A stretch of DNA of 64,000 nt from Paenibacillus pasadenensis (lineage in GTDB: Bacteria; Bacillota; Bacilli; Paenibacillales; Paenibacillaceae): NCBI RefSeq assembly GCF_023715725.1, contig NZ_JAMBOT010000013.1, positions 41,476 to 105,475 of the forward strand. The letters are read 5' to 3'. Below the pieces are notes generated by a model. That model did not search any database. It saw only the letters and a list, made by a program, of their open reading frames with translations, and was not told where the DNA came from. Made by a program: the position numbers and the translations under genes. Positions 1 through 9,065 of this stretch are shown piece after piece. Within the stretch, counting starts at the first letter, position 1. Every line of letters starts with the position of its first letter.

Positions 1-391
1 GCGCCTGCCCCTGCCTTTCTTCCTCGCACTGCTGAATGGCGAGCGACAGCACCTTAATAAACTCCGTCACCTGAATCGGCTTGAGCAAATAGCGGATCGC
101 TCTGACGTCGATGGCCCGCTGCGCATATTCGAACTCGCCGTAAGCGCTCATGAATATAATTTTAGCCTGCAGCCCTTGGCTTCTCACATGCTCCACCAGC
201 TGCAAGCCGTCCATTCCCGTCATGCGGACATCCGACAAAATAATGTCAACCTTAGCGGTTTGCAGAAACTCCAGCGCGTTTTCGCCGCTGTCCGCCTCGT
301 GGATTTCCAGATTAAAACCGAATTTATCGACTAAGTACCGGACGCCTTCTCGTTCGAATTTGTCGTCGTCGACGACAAGCATTGTTAGCAT
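1..391 (-). CDS. Response regulator receiver domain (C-terminus beyond window)
   Basis: The first 130 codons encode a CheY-like receiver domain. Visible are the acidic pocket near residues 8-10 (VVDDD), the phospho-acceptor Asp54 in ILSDVRM, the switch region MSAYGEF and the conserved Lys in LLKPI. The gene runs off the left edge, so the output domain is not visible. In this type of organism such receivers are commonly followed by an AraC-type DNA-binding domain (YesN family), which is an inference here. The ATG at 391 has an upstream GGAG; a second ATG lies three codons in. It is divergent from the gene at 653. A YesM-type kinase lies at 7198 but is not adjacent, so pairing cannot be assumed. 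Confidence 0.85.
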   Translation of the reverse strand, partial: MLTMLVVDDDKFEREGVRYLVDKFGFNLEIHEADSGENALEFLQTAKVDIILSDVRMTGMDGLQLVEHVRSQGLQAKIIFMSAYGEFEYAQRAIDVRAIRYLLKPIQVTEFIKVLSLAIQQCEEERQGQA

Positions 392-572
392 AACGTCCAC
401 CGCCTTCTCCGTTCGGCAAAATAGATTTTACAAAGGGAGTGTAGCATAATCGCCGGAACACGCACAGGCTTTGAGGGGCAAGAGGCATAAATGCCCAGTA
501 AATTGGCAGGATCACCCATACGGTTTGGCGCGGGGGAGAAGAGGAGTACCTTTACGCATTTCCTAATATTCT

Positions 573-601
573 GTTCCTGGACAGGCAGTCGCCTGTATAA
601 T
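573..601 (+). promoter_or_regulatory. Promoter candidate with embedded palindrome
   Basis: A perfect TATAAT (596-601) lies 52 bases before the GTG start at 653. The -35 is poor (TTCCTG at 574, 16-bp spacer). Between them sits the inverted repeat ACAGGC-N4-GCCTGT at 581-596, placed where a bound protein would block the promoter. The regulator is unknown. Confidence 0.45.
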
Positions 602-652
602 AAATTTGCTCCGCAGAGTTTAACAACAGAAATAGAAATGGAGGAATTTTAC

Positions 653-1303
653 GTGGTAAAATGGGGACTTCCCTTGTTGTTTGCCCTAACAGGGCTGATT
701 TACATATTTGTTATACCTATGGAGCCGGAGGGCGTCAAGCTGACGTTTAAATTGATTCCGATGGCGCTGCTAATGGTTTATGCGTGGAGGCTGCTGCCGC
801 AGCAGCGCCAGTCCTGGCATTGGCTCATGCTGGCCGGCCTGCTATTCTGCGCCGTCGGCGACGGTACAATTCGCTGGTTCGTCATCGGCTTATCGGCCTT
901 TTTGATCGGCCATCTGTTTTATTTATCGGCCTTCTGCAAGCGGCTCCGCGTTACTCCGCTTCGTGTGGCGGCCATTATCCCGATTGGCATTTATGCGTTC
1001 CTCGTAGGCTCGCAAATCATTAACGCGCTTTATGATAAAGATGAAACAGCGCTTGTCATTCCCGTGCTCGTCTATATGATCGCCATTTCCGTCATGGCTT
1101 GGACCGCCATTATGACTGGCAGCAAATCGGCGGCTTTTGGCGCGCTGCTGTTCGTCATCTCGGATTCGATCCTGTCATGGAACATGTTTGTCGGCGAGAT
1201 CGCTTATTCCCACGCGCTCATTATGCTGACTTATTACTCTGCGCAGTTTCTGATCATCAGCAGCATGCGGGAGAGCGTGCCCGGTCGGCCCGCGCCGCGT
1301 TAA
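653..1303 (+). CDS. YhhN/TMEM86-like integral membrane protein
   Basis: A 216-residue hydrophobic protein with about eight predicted membrane segments, the usual size and pattern of the YhhN/TMEM86 family. Vertebrate TMEM86 members are lysoplasmalogenases; the bacterial role is less certain. GTG at 653 is chosen because GGAGGA (640-645) precedes it by seven bases. The reading frame is open back to 491, but that part lacks a ribosome site and is rich in charged residues. It is monocistronic, followed by the terminator at 1476, which faces the other way. Confidence 0.75.
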   Translation: MVKWGLPLLFALTGLIYIFVIPMEPEGVKLTFKLIPMALLMVYAWRLLPQQRQSWHWLMLAGLLFCAVGDGTIRWFVIGLSAFLIGHLFYLSAFCKRLRVTPLRVAAIIPIGIYAFLVGSQIINALYDKDETALVIPVLVYMIAISVMAWTAIMTGSKSAAFGALLFVISDSILSWNMFVGEIAYSHALIMLTYYSAQFLIISSMRESVPGRPAPR

Positions 1304-1475
1304 CCGCGTTAATTGTTTGCCTCCTTGACGTTTAACGAAGCGTAGTACGCTTGTAGCGGTTGATGGCTTGACTTAAAGCTTCTACACCAAGGTAAAACGC
1401 GCCTCGGGCAACGTCGTCGATGAACGAATTATCGGATGATAAAAGCTGCTCTTATCACGAAATACTTAAAATAAA

Positions 1476-1514
1476 AGAAAGAGTGTCCTAAATCAAACAT
1501 AGGATACTCTTTCT
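1476..1514 (-). terminator. Rho-independent terminator of the protease locus
   Basis: A 15-bp stem with one mismatch (AGAAAGAGTGTCCTA pairing with TAGGATACTCTTTCT) lies just past the stop at 1526. On the minus strand it is followed by TTTTATTTT. Confidence 0.8.
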
Positions 1515-1525
1515 CCCCTAAATTA

Positions 1526-2623
1526 CTAGCTAATATTGAAGGTTACAGCACTTAATATTGGTGAATTTGTTGCGTAATCAAAGTATTTTTCTTGAGATGA
1601 GAATGTTGAACCATCATTATCGTGGATTATAATAAGACTATCAAATGTATCGTATGCGTATCCTACACCTACAACCCAGTGATATGCATAAGCATAATTA
1701 TGGTCAGGTTCAAAAAATGTTGTATAGGAGTCAAATTTGACTGCAAGAGGGCGCCCATTATTTATTTCTCCTCTATAAGCAGTGTACGATGTAGCATCAC
1801 CAGTTACTGAGACATACCCGTCGTCTGAAGCATGTGCTTTTAACCCACCTTTTAAAGAGCTTACAGACATACCATATGCTGCTCCACCGTGTGAACTATA
1901 AAAATGATTGATCATTGAACCTTTGGCCCAAAAGCTTTGCATGCCCCAAAGATTGGATTTCCCTTTGTTGAGTCTCCAGTACTCAGTTATTGCAGCCATT
2001 GTAGTCGGGCCACAAGCTGAACTCCGATAACTCGGGTCAACAACTGAATCCCACTGATCAAAAATTGGCACCGATAATCTTTGTTCTATTACAGTTGCGA
2101 CAGCTAAAGTGGTCACTTCAGTGGTATCTGATAAATAATTATTCCACGACTTATCAGCTTGATTACTTTCCTTCTATTTAAACTGTTCTTTAGTGTAAGT
2201 AATTGACTTATCCCTTCTTTGTATTTCTTCAAGGATAATATCGGATTCAGAAGCTTTAAACCCTGTCAGACCTCCAAAGTAATAGAGTCTGCTCGAACTG
2301 TCTATACTTAAGAATTTCATCTCTCCCCCACCAGCCGCTAGAATTGGAGATAGTTTTTTACTCGCTGATATTAACAAGAAATGCTCAGGAAATTGAAAAT
2401 AGTAAGCAACAATTTGATTGTCTACTCCGTACACCGCCTGGCTGGTTAAGATATTATCTATATCCTCTTCAAACCTCAGTTTTTTTAGTGCCTTTTCTGC
2501 AACTTTATCAATATCTTTAATTACCACTTTATCCTTATCATTTGCTGCAAAAGCCGTTGTACTTGAAAGACTAAACGCTAAAATGGATACTAAAACTAGA
2601 CCTGAGAATTTTCTAATAATCAA
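1526..2623 (-). pseudogene. Secreted C39-like cysteine protease with an in-frame TAG
   Basis: One continuous frame is split by a single TAG at 2176-2174. The first part (149 codons) has a signal peptide of about 26 residues ending near TTAFA and a propeptide-like domain. The second part carries a papain-like/C39-like peptidase domain: Cys in SACGPTT (codon 204 of the joined frame), His in YHWVVGVGY and an Asp in IIHDNDG. Codons after the TAG continue without interruption. The only initiator for the second half is a GTG at 2116 with no ribosome site. TTG at 2623 is the likely start because GGAGG lies eight bases upstream. The simplest reading is a recent nonsense mutation; amber readthrough or suppression is an alternative. 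The region is much more AT-rich than its surroundings. Confidence 0.8.
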
Positions 2624-2706
2624 AGCCTCACCCTCCAAAATAGTTATATGATAAGATAATCATATTCTTCCATTTTTGTAAACTAGTTTCCTAGGAGGTA
2701 TAGCAA

Positions 2707-3153
2707 GTGAAAGAAATGAAGCATTTTCTCGTTTGTCTGGGAGGAATTTTAATTTTAGTTGCAGTTTTTCGTCTATTTGGTGAAATGTCTCCTGATGCAG
2801 GTGATATAAGTTCCAATGGGAACCCGATAGTGTTATTTTGGATCCCTGTCTATTCATTATTAATCCTTATATGCATAACAATATTTAGATTAATAAAAAA
2901 AACCACAAAAAATACGAAATCAAACAAACTGAAAAAAATTTTATATCTCTCAATATTAAGCTTAATCATCAGTATCTCGTTTAATTTGTTTTCAATCTAT
3001 ACAAATCTGAACTCGTTACAATTTCACAAACATATTGCATCGGTTCATTTTAACAGCATCATTTTTGATGTTTGGAATCTAATTACACTCATTATTTTTT
3101 CTTGCTTCCTCGCAATATGGTCCAACTTTCGTTGTGTTAAATTGAAATCATGA
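2707..3153 (+). CDS. Small membrane protein, unknown function
   Basis: A 148-residue protein with about four hydrophobic segments (near residues 6-24, 40-60, 78-98 and 118-140) separated by short Lys/Asn-rich loops. I do not recognise the family. GTG at 2707 is well supported by AGGAGG at 2693-2698 with eight-base spacing. It diverges from the broken protease gene and shares its low GC content and AAA/ATT codon habit, suggesting the two arrived together. An immunity-like or partner role for the protease would be speculation. Confidence 0.7.
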   Translation: MKEMKHFLVCLGGILILVAVFRLFGEMSPDAGDISSNGNPIVLFWIPVYSLLILICITIFRLIKKTTKNTKSNKLKKILYLSILSLIISISFNLFSIYTNLNSLQFHKHIASVHFNSIIFDVWNLITLIIFSCFLAIWSNFRCVKLKS

Positions 3154-3196
3154 GAAACATAACGATTTTAAAATTATTTCATTTCCAATCCCCAGA

Positions 3197-3240
3197 AAAG
3201 CAAATCCCCCTCAGAAACTCTGCCGAGGGGGATTTGCTTT
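3197..3240. terminator. Bidirectional terminator
   Basis: A perfect 16-bp stem (AAAGCAAATCCCCCTC pairing with GAGGGGGATTTGCTTT) with a 12-base loop. It has T-rich ends on both strands and separates two convergent genes. Confidence 0.9.
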
Positions 3241-3251
3241 ATCAAGTACGA

Positions 3252-5252
3252 TTAGTCATCGTCTCCGTCATCGCCGCAATCATTATCATGATCATGATCG
3301 TGGTCATCGTCATCCTTACCGCCATGCTTCTTTCCCTTACCTTTGCCGTCTTTGCCGCCCTTGTCCTTATCCTTATCTTTATCCTTGCCCTTATCCTTCA
3401 CGCAAATCGAAGACGAAACGTCTTCGCCGGCAGCGGCGCGCACCAGCTCTTTTTGCGCATCGGAGATCAGCCCGATGTCCGTTTCATAATCGTTGCCTGA
3501 CCGAATAATCTCGTTCACTAGAGCGTCGGCTGCCGTCGGGTCTGCGGCCTTCAAAATGCGAAGCAGCTCATGCTCCTGAGAAGCCTGCCGCAGAGATTCC
3601 AGCCGGATCGAGCTGCGAATCTTCATATTAGCCGGATCCGGGTAAGTAAAGTTGCCGTCCCCGAGCACTCTGGCGTACATCTGATCGGTTGGATAATTAG
3701 GGAACGAGCCGTAGTGATTCGCCCATGTGTTCCACTGATTAAGCCCCCAGTTCAAATATCCGCTCATGCCCCATTTGAAGGACAGCCAGCCGAGCAGCTC
3801 TCCATGCCAGACAGGCCGGTCGATGATCGTGTTCAAGTAGTTGTCGCTGACTGGGTCCATTGAGGTGTACATCCACAGATCTTCTCCCGGATTCCGGTAG
3901 CTTTCGACCTCTGCCGCATTCAGCTGGTAGTTGTTGAGCATGACTGCAGGCGTATCGATCATATCCTGCAGACTCTGCAGGCTCCATGCCACGACCGCCT
4001 CCTCCGTTTTCATGCCCGGAGCGTACGTGTCGATCAGATTGCTCAGCACCGGATAAAGCGACTGCTGGAACGTCTGGCCGGGCTCATCAATGACATGATG
4101 CTCAAATATGCTGCTCCAGCCTTTCACTGCCAAATGCCCGTGAAGAGCGGTCAAATATTGTGTTAAGTAGCTCGTCACGGCCGCAGGCTCCAGATCGTAG
4201 CGGATCAGCCGCGTGAGCGGCGCACCGGTCGGATTGGCCGGGTCATGCGCCAGCGTTTCGACAAAGGTGTTGGAGTAATCCGAGTTGGAGCCGGGCACGG
4301 AAGAATCCAGCTCGGCGCTGTCGGCCTTGTACTTGGACAGCGGTCCGCCAACGAATTTTTGAATGCCGCCATTATCCTTGAAGAATTGGATAAACGAATC
4401 GAAGAAGCTCCAGTCAAACGTCACCGTGCCGTCCGCCGCAACCTTTGTGCCCGGGGCTTTCAGCAGCAGATCGAGCTGATTGACCTTAAGCACATTGAGC
4501 CGGTTTTCCTTCATCAGCTTGGCGAATTCGCCCATGATGCCCCACCAGGCGGCGGAACCCGTCGTCGTCCCGAAATTGTCGTTGATGACGTCGGCTGTCG
4601 TATCAAAGTTGCCGACCAGCTGCGCCCACAGCTCCGTGCTGTACGCATTCGGAGAGCTGGCGTCCGGCAGCGTCACATCGGCCACCTCTACGCTCACGCT
4701 GATCGGAAAATTGCCCTTTGTAGACTTGACGGTAACCGTTCCCGTATAGGTGCCGGTTGCCGTTCCCGCCGGCACCTTCACCTTGATCCAGATCGGCTGG
4801 GTCGTATTGGCGGCAACGGCACGGGAGAGATCGTTAGACAAAATTTCAGGGAAATTCTCCGTCGTTCCCGGCGCTACCGTACGAACTGGACCTGAAACGC
4901 TTTGCGAATTGCTGTCCGTCTTAATGTAATCGATAAAATGATACTTAAAGCTGGAAGCGGGCAGCTTTTTGTTTCCTGACTTAAACGCAGAGAACACAAC
5001 CTGGTTAATCGTCGAGCTCTGATTGGAGCGGTATAAAATTTGGAACGGCTCAATCGCATTTTTTGCAGATACAATTCCCATGCTCGTCGGCAGAACGGAA
5101 GGCATTGGCGTGTCCTGAAACACGTTAACCCGCCAGTCGGACGTCCACGCCCCCGTTAACGGGGAGGCGGCCGCTTTTGGAACTGGCGCGACGCCTGCGG
5201 AGCATAAAGCCAAGATCAGGATTGCCGAGACGATCATCGTAAATCGTTTCAT
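3252..5252 (-). CDS. Secreted GH123/DUF4091-like glycosidase with Asp/His-rich tail
   Basis: A 666-residue protein with a signal peptide (residues 1-29), an N-terminal beta-rich domain and a GH123 (DUF4091-type) barrel. Known GH123 enzymes are exo-beta-N-acetylgalactosaminidases using substrate-assisted catalysis with an adjacent Asp-Glu pair; here the pair is Asp389-Glu390 in HHVIDEPG. The later WGLNQW segment fits the family. Exact substrate is uncertain because many DUF4091 proteins are uncharacterised. The last 50 or so residues form a Lys/Asp/Gly/His-rich tail ending in runs of Asp and alternating Asp-His, which could bind divalent metal or wall polymer. Start ATG follows GGAG; 31 bases separate it from the upstream paralogue, so they are probably one transcript. 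Confidence 0.75.
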   Translation of the reverse strand: MKRFTMIVSAILILALCSAGVAPVPKAAASPLTGAWTSDWRVNVFQDTPMPSVLPTSMGIVSAKNAIEPFQILYRSNQSSTINQVVFSAFKSGNKKLPASSFKYHFIDYIKTDSNSQSVSGPVRTVAPGTTENFPEILSNDLSRAVAANTTQPIWIKVKVPAGTATGTYTGTVTVKSTKGNFPISVSVEVADVTLPDASSPNAYSTELWAQLVGNFDTTADVINDNFGTTTGSAAWWGIMGEFAKLMKENRLNVLKVNQLDLLLKAPGTKVAADGTVTFDWSFFDSFIQFFKDNGGIQKFVGGPLSKYKADSAELDSSVPGSNSDYSNTFVETLAHDPANPTGAPLTRLIRYDLEPAAVTSYLTQYLTALHGHLAVKGWSSIFEHHVIDEPGQTFQQSLYPVLSNLIDTYAPGMKTEEAVVAWSLQSLQDMIDTPAVMLNNYQLNAAEVESYRNPGEDLWMYTSMDPVSDNYLNTIIDRPVWHGELLGWLSFKWGMSGYLNWGLNQWNTWANHYGSFPNYPTDQMYARVLGDGNFTYPDPANMKIRSSIRLESLRQASQEHELLRILKAADPTAADALVNEIIRSGNDYETDIGLISDAQKELVRAAAGEDVSSSICVKDKGKDKDKDKDKGGKDGKGKGKKHGGKDDDDHDHDHDNDCGDDGDDD

Positions 5253-5283
5253 ATCCTATCTCTCCTCTGCGATTCGGATCGAT

Positions 5284-6939
5284 TTAAGTTGCGAACTCAG
5301 ATACTTCCGACAGCTTGCGGTTAATTTGCTCCCGCTTGCGAAGCAGCCATTCCGCTTCCCGCGGATACGAGCTGAACGTCAGCGGGCTTTCCAGTCCCTC
5401 TTCCAGCAGCTCCAGAACAGCAGCACGGCCGATGCGCAACTCCAGGCCTTGCAGCGCTCTTAGATCCTGCAGCGCCTCGCGAACCACCTGCAGCCGGAGC
5501 GATTCCAGCGGTCCGTCCGGGCCGGGATAAACGATGAACGCGTCGCCAGCCGGGAAGCCTCCGTCTGCGTCCGTGACGCGGAACGGATCAATCGTTTTGA
5601 TGGAATACTGCGAGTACCAGAAGTTATATCCCCATTGCAGGAACCCGGCAATGTTGTGCTTGTAGAGCTGCATTCCGAGAATACGGCTGCGGGCAGACGG
5701 GAACGCAAAGAAACGGTTGGCCACGTCCTGATACTGGGCGCAGCAGTAGTAGGTCCACAGGTTCTCCACGCCATTTTCGAGAAACGGCTCAATGTGGTTG
5801 TTCGCTGGAACTGGAATCGGCACCAGCCCCTGCTCGTAGAACTCATATTCCGAAAGCGCGTCGAACACCTTAAAACCTTTAATATACGGACGAAGCAGCT
5901 CGCTTGCCGCGCGGTAGGAATCGATGGAGTTCATCGTCGGTTCGTCTGATACATGGAAATAAACGCTTTCCTTCAGGCCGTTCACTTCAATAAAGCGAAC
6001 CAGCTCCGGCAGAAATTGCGCCAGAAATGCGCTGTACTCCGCTCCGCCCGCATCTGTTTCCCAGCCGAACAGCTTCTCTTCACGGCCTCCAACGCTGCCG
6101 ACGATTTTAGGCGCATGTTTTGCGCCCCACTGCGTAAACAGATGGCTCATCTCCAAATACTGCACGCCGGAAGCTTTTGCCATATCAAACCAGCGCTGCA
6201 GCCGTTCGAAGCCGAAGCTGTAAACGTTTCCGTTTTTCTCCACGTCTACAAGCTGCACGGTAGGGCGCTCTCCGCCGACCTGCGTATCCAGAGGGGGAGT
6301 GAACAGCGGCGTCAGCAGCATGTTGATTCCGCTTTTTACAGCGGTGCGCACAAACTGCTCCACAAGCCGCCAATGCTCCTCGCTCCATACATCAACTTTG
6401 TAATGCGTGGCAATGCAGTCCGTGTGGAACCATTCCGTATGAATCAGACTTTGCGGCGGGAGTGCTGCAGGCAGCAGCTCCAGCTCGAAGCTGGACGTTC
6501 CGAGCGTCTCTCCCTCCTCCGATTGCAGCGACAGAGCAATTTCATATAGGCCCGGCGCGGCCCCGGAGTCAGGCTCTACCGTCACCCACAGCGAGCGCCA
6601 TTGGTTCGGCAGGCAAACAAGACCTTCATTTAGCGGATACAGAGGGTCGGGGTACAAGCCCGGAGTGTCGCGCAGCAAAAAACCGTCGTGATCGGCGTAC
6701 ATGGGAAACTCCGCAGGCACGAGACCTACTTCGCGGATCGTCACCGAGCCCGGCAGCGCGCTTTTCGCTTCGGCACGGACATGTTTAATCTGACGGTCCG
6801 ACCGGTACGCAAGCTGAAACGAGTACGTCTCGTTCAGAAGCGCCGAAGCTTGTTCAAACGGCTCCGCATTCAGCGGCTCATCGGCAAACACTTTGACTAG
6901 GGAATGAATCGTTCTCGTTTCAAAAGGAAATTTACTCAA
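5284..6939 (-). CDS. GH123/DUF4091-like glycosidase, cytoplasmic form
   Basis: A 551-residue protein related to its downstream neighbour but with no signal peptide and no charged tail. The N-terminal half is beta-sandwich-like; the catalytic barrel holds the Asp332-Glu333 pair in HVSDEPT and the WGYNFWYSQYS segment typical of DUF4091 proteins. TTG at 6939 is preferred: GGGGAG lies seven bases upstream. A secreted and an intracellular member side by side suggest stepwise breakdown of one HexNAc-containing glycan, which is an inference. No transporter gene is adjacent. Confidence 0.72.
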   Translation of the reverse strand: MSKFPFETRTIHSLVKVFADEPLNAEPFEQASALLNETYSFQLAYRSDRQIKHVRAEAKSALPGSVTIREVGLVPAEFPMYADHDGFLLRDTPGLYPDPLYPLNEGLVCLPNQWRSLWVTVEPDSGAAPGLYEIALSLQSEEGETLGTSSFELELLPAALPPQSLIHTEWFHTDCIATHYKVDVWSEEHWRLVEQFVRTAVKSGINMLLTPLFTPPLDTQVGGERPTVQLVDVEKNGNVYSFGFERLQRWFDMAKASGVQYLEMSHLFTQWGAKHAPKIVGSVGGREEKLFGWETDAGGAEYSAFLAQFLPELVRFIEVNGLKESVYFHVSDEPTMNSIDSYRAASELLRPYIKGFKVFDALSEYEFYEQGLVPIPVPANNHIEPFLENGVENLWTYYCCAQYQDVANRFFAFPSARSRILGMQLYKHNIAGFLQWGYNFWYSQYSIKTIDPFRVTDADGGFPAGDAFIVYPGPDGPLESLRLQVVREALQDLRALQGLELRIGRAAVLELLEEGLESPLTFSSYPREAEWLLRKREQINRKLSEVSEFAT

Positions 6940-7120
6940 GTCATTTCTCCCCTTCGGTTCGTATCGTTGGCAATCCGCTCCGATCCGCTATTGCCTCCTC
7001 CCCTGCCCATCGGACTTGCAGCGTCGCTGGAGTCCAAGCGATCCTCAAGGACACTATAACGTCTGCTGCGGCAAGGAAAAAATAGCATCATTTCGGATTT
7101 TGTACCATTATTATAGATCG

Positions 7121-7150
7121 TTAATCTACCAGGTTTAGGTATGTTATACT
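7121..7150 (+). promoter_or_regulatory. Promoter candidate for the sensor kinase
   Basis: An extended -10 (TG-T-TATACT, hexamer 7145-7150) with a weak -35 (TTAATC at 7121, 18-bp spacer) lies 47 bases before the ATG at 7198. Confidence 0.5.
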
Positions 7151-7197
7151 CATTGGCACAGGTCAAGCACACCATTGGATAAGGGGTACTCGAGCTT

Positions 7198-8919
7198 ATG
7201 CTGAACAAAATCAGAAACGGCAGCCTGAAAACAAAAATCACGCTCGCTTTTGTCGCGCTTATCGTACTTCCTTTTTCGATCCTCTGCGCTTACAGCTACG
7301 TTCAGACGAGGACGTACGCTCACTCCCAGCAGCAAAACAGCTCCCGGCTTGTACTGGAGCAAATCCGATTCAATCTGAAAAACAAACTCGACATTGTAGA
7401 AAGCGTTAGCAACAACATTTCGTACAACTCACTGCTGCAAACGTTTCTGGGCGAGCCGTTTGATCCCGACACGGGCTCCTTCGAAATGTACCGGAAAGAG
7501 ATTGTGCCGCTCGTAAACTACGCTAAAATCTATCATAAAGTCAATATACAGAACATCAACGTCTATTTTCGCAATACTTCCATTCCGGAAGGCTACGGCT
7601 CCTTCTATTATGACTCTCAGCTGAAGGACAAGGAATGGTACCGGGCGTTTCTGGAATCGGATGAACGCTCGGTCTGGTACCGCAACGGCTCCGTATACTC
7701 CTATCTCCAAAAAATATATTCGCTGAACGGCAAATATTTGGGGATGACGAGCATCGAGCTGCCGGAAAAGGATTTGTTTCAATCGCTGGACGGCATGCCG
7801 CTCGGCGATAACAGCTTGCTCATCTGGGACAGCAGCGGCTCGCTGATCCACCGGATCGGCAATGCTCCGCTTCCTTCCAGCCAGCTGCCCTCCAAAACGG
7901 CGAACCAATCCGATTCAACCGCAAAAGCTGCGGGCGGACGGCTGCTGCTGCAGGAGCCGCTGAACGAGCTGGGACTAACGATCGGCCTCTCTTCTCCGGT
8001 CTCGTTTGCCGCTGGCAATCTGCAGACCATCACCTCCTTTGCATCCATTGCAACGCTTGTGCTGTTGATCACTCTGTTTTATTTTGTGCTGAAAATGGTT
8101 CTGACGACGATCAACCGCAGCATCCGCTCCATGGATCAGGCGATCCAGACCGGGTTCCAGACCGCAATTCCCGTCGGCCGCAACGATGAGCTCGGCGTCA
8201 TCTCGGAGCGTTTCAACACGCTGCTGGAACGAATCAATACGCTGATGAAGGATATTATCAAAAAAGAAACGCTTCATAAGGACGCACAGCTGAAGGCGCT
8301 GCAATATCAGATCAACCCGCACTTTATTTACAATACAATTGATATTTTCAGCGCGCGGATGGAGCTGGCCGGACTGTACGACGTATCGGAGGCGTGTTCG
8401 GATTTTGGCAAAATGCTTCGTTACAACGCTTCCGGCAGCTCCATGTCGGCGACGATCCGCGAGGAGCTGAACTATGTGCGGAGCTACATCAGCCTGCAAA
8501 GGCTGAAATACGGCGATCAGATTCGTCTGTCCATTGATGCCCCCAATGATTTGGCGGGCGAACGCATGGTCAAATTCATTTTGCAGCCCATTGTCGAGAA
8601 CAGCATCAAGCACGGCCTGTCGCGGGAGCGGCCGCTGGAAATCCGCATCCGGGTGTTTAAAACGGAGCCGGGCTCCGTTCATATCGTCATTGAGGACGAT
8701 GGCGCCGGCATTAGCGCCGGCAGACTGGCGGAGCTGAACGAGCGTCTTCGGCAGCCCGACCCGCTGCGTCTGCAAAACGAAGAGAGCCGGGAGAGCATCG
8801 GGCTTGGCAATATTAACGAACGGATGACGCTGTTTTACGGAGAAAAGTATTACATCCAAATGGACAGCACCCCCGGCGAGCGGACGTTAACAACGTTGAC
8901 GATGCCGCAGACAGGATGA
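7198..8919 (+). CDS. YesM-type sensor histidine kinase
   Basis: A 573-residue membrane kinase. One membrane segment near residues 13-33 is followed by an extracytoplasmic dCache-like sensor, a second segment near 278-300, a HAMP linker and a His_kinase/HATPase_c module. The phospho-acceptor is His375 in INPHFIYN, with N-box IVENSIKHG and G-boxes EDDGAGIS and GLGNINER. The family usually pairs with AraC-type response regulators and controls carbohydrate genes. No regulator follows it, so it is an orphan here. It is divergent from the GH123 pair, which makes those genes plausible targets. Confidence 0.9.
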   Translation: MLNKIRNGSLKTKITLAFVALIVLPFSILCAYSYVQTRTYAHSQQQNSSRLVLEQIRFNLKNKLDIVESVSNNISYNSLLQTFLGEPFDPDTGSFEMYRKEIVPLVNYAKIYHKVNIQNINVYFRNTSIPEGYGSFYYDSQLKDKEWYRAFLESDERSVWYRNGSVYSYLQKIYSLNGKYLGMTSIELPEKDLFQSLDGMPLGDNSLLIWDSSGSLIHRIGNAPLPSSQLPSKTANQSDSTAKAAGGRLLLQEPLNELGLTIGLSSPVSFAAGNLQTITSFASIATLVLLITLFYFVLKMVLTTINRSIRSMDQAIQTGFQTAIPVGRNDELGVISERFNTLLERINTLMKDIIKKETLHKDAQLKALQYQINPHFIYNTIDIFSARMELAGLYDVSEACSDFGKMLRYNASGSSMSATIREELNYVRSYISLQRLKYGDQIRLSIDAPNDLAGERMVKFILQPIVENSIKHGLSRERPLEIRIRVFKTEPGSVHIVIEDDGAGISAGRLAELNERLRQPDPLRLQNEESRESIGLGNINERMTLFYGEKYYIQMDSTPGERTLTTLTMPQTG

Positions 8920-9065
8920 TCTCCTCTGTCCATTCGTTGGGATATCACTAGCATGGTACCAGTAAATTGAATGGAAGCGTTACTCTAATTTCACGTCATT
9001 AATCCCTTTTTCCAGGCAAGTTTGAGATCGGCTTGGAATAATGAAGCTAGAGGGGGGATTCCATC

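Noticed and set aside
7975..8859. A 294-codon minus frame
   Set aside because: Antisense to the histidine kinase, which has all its expected motifs.
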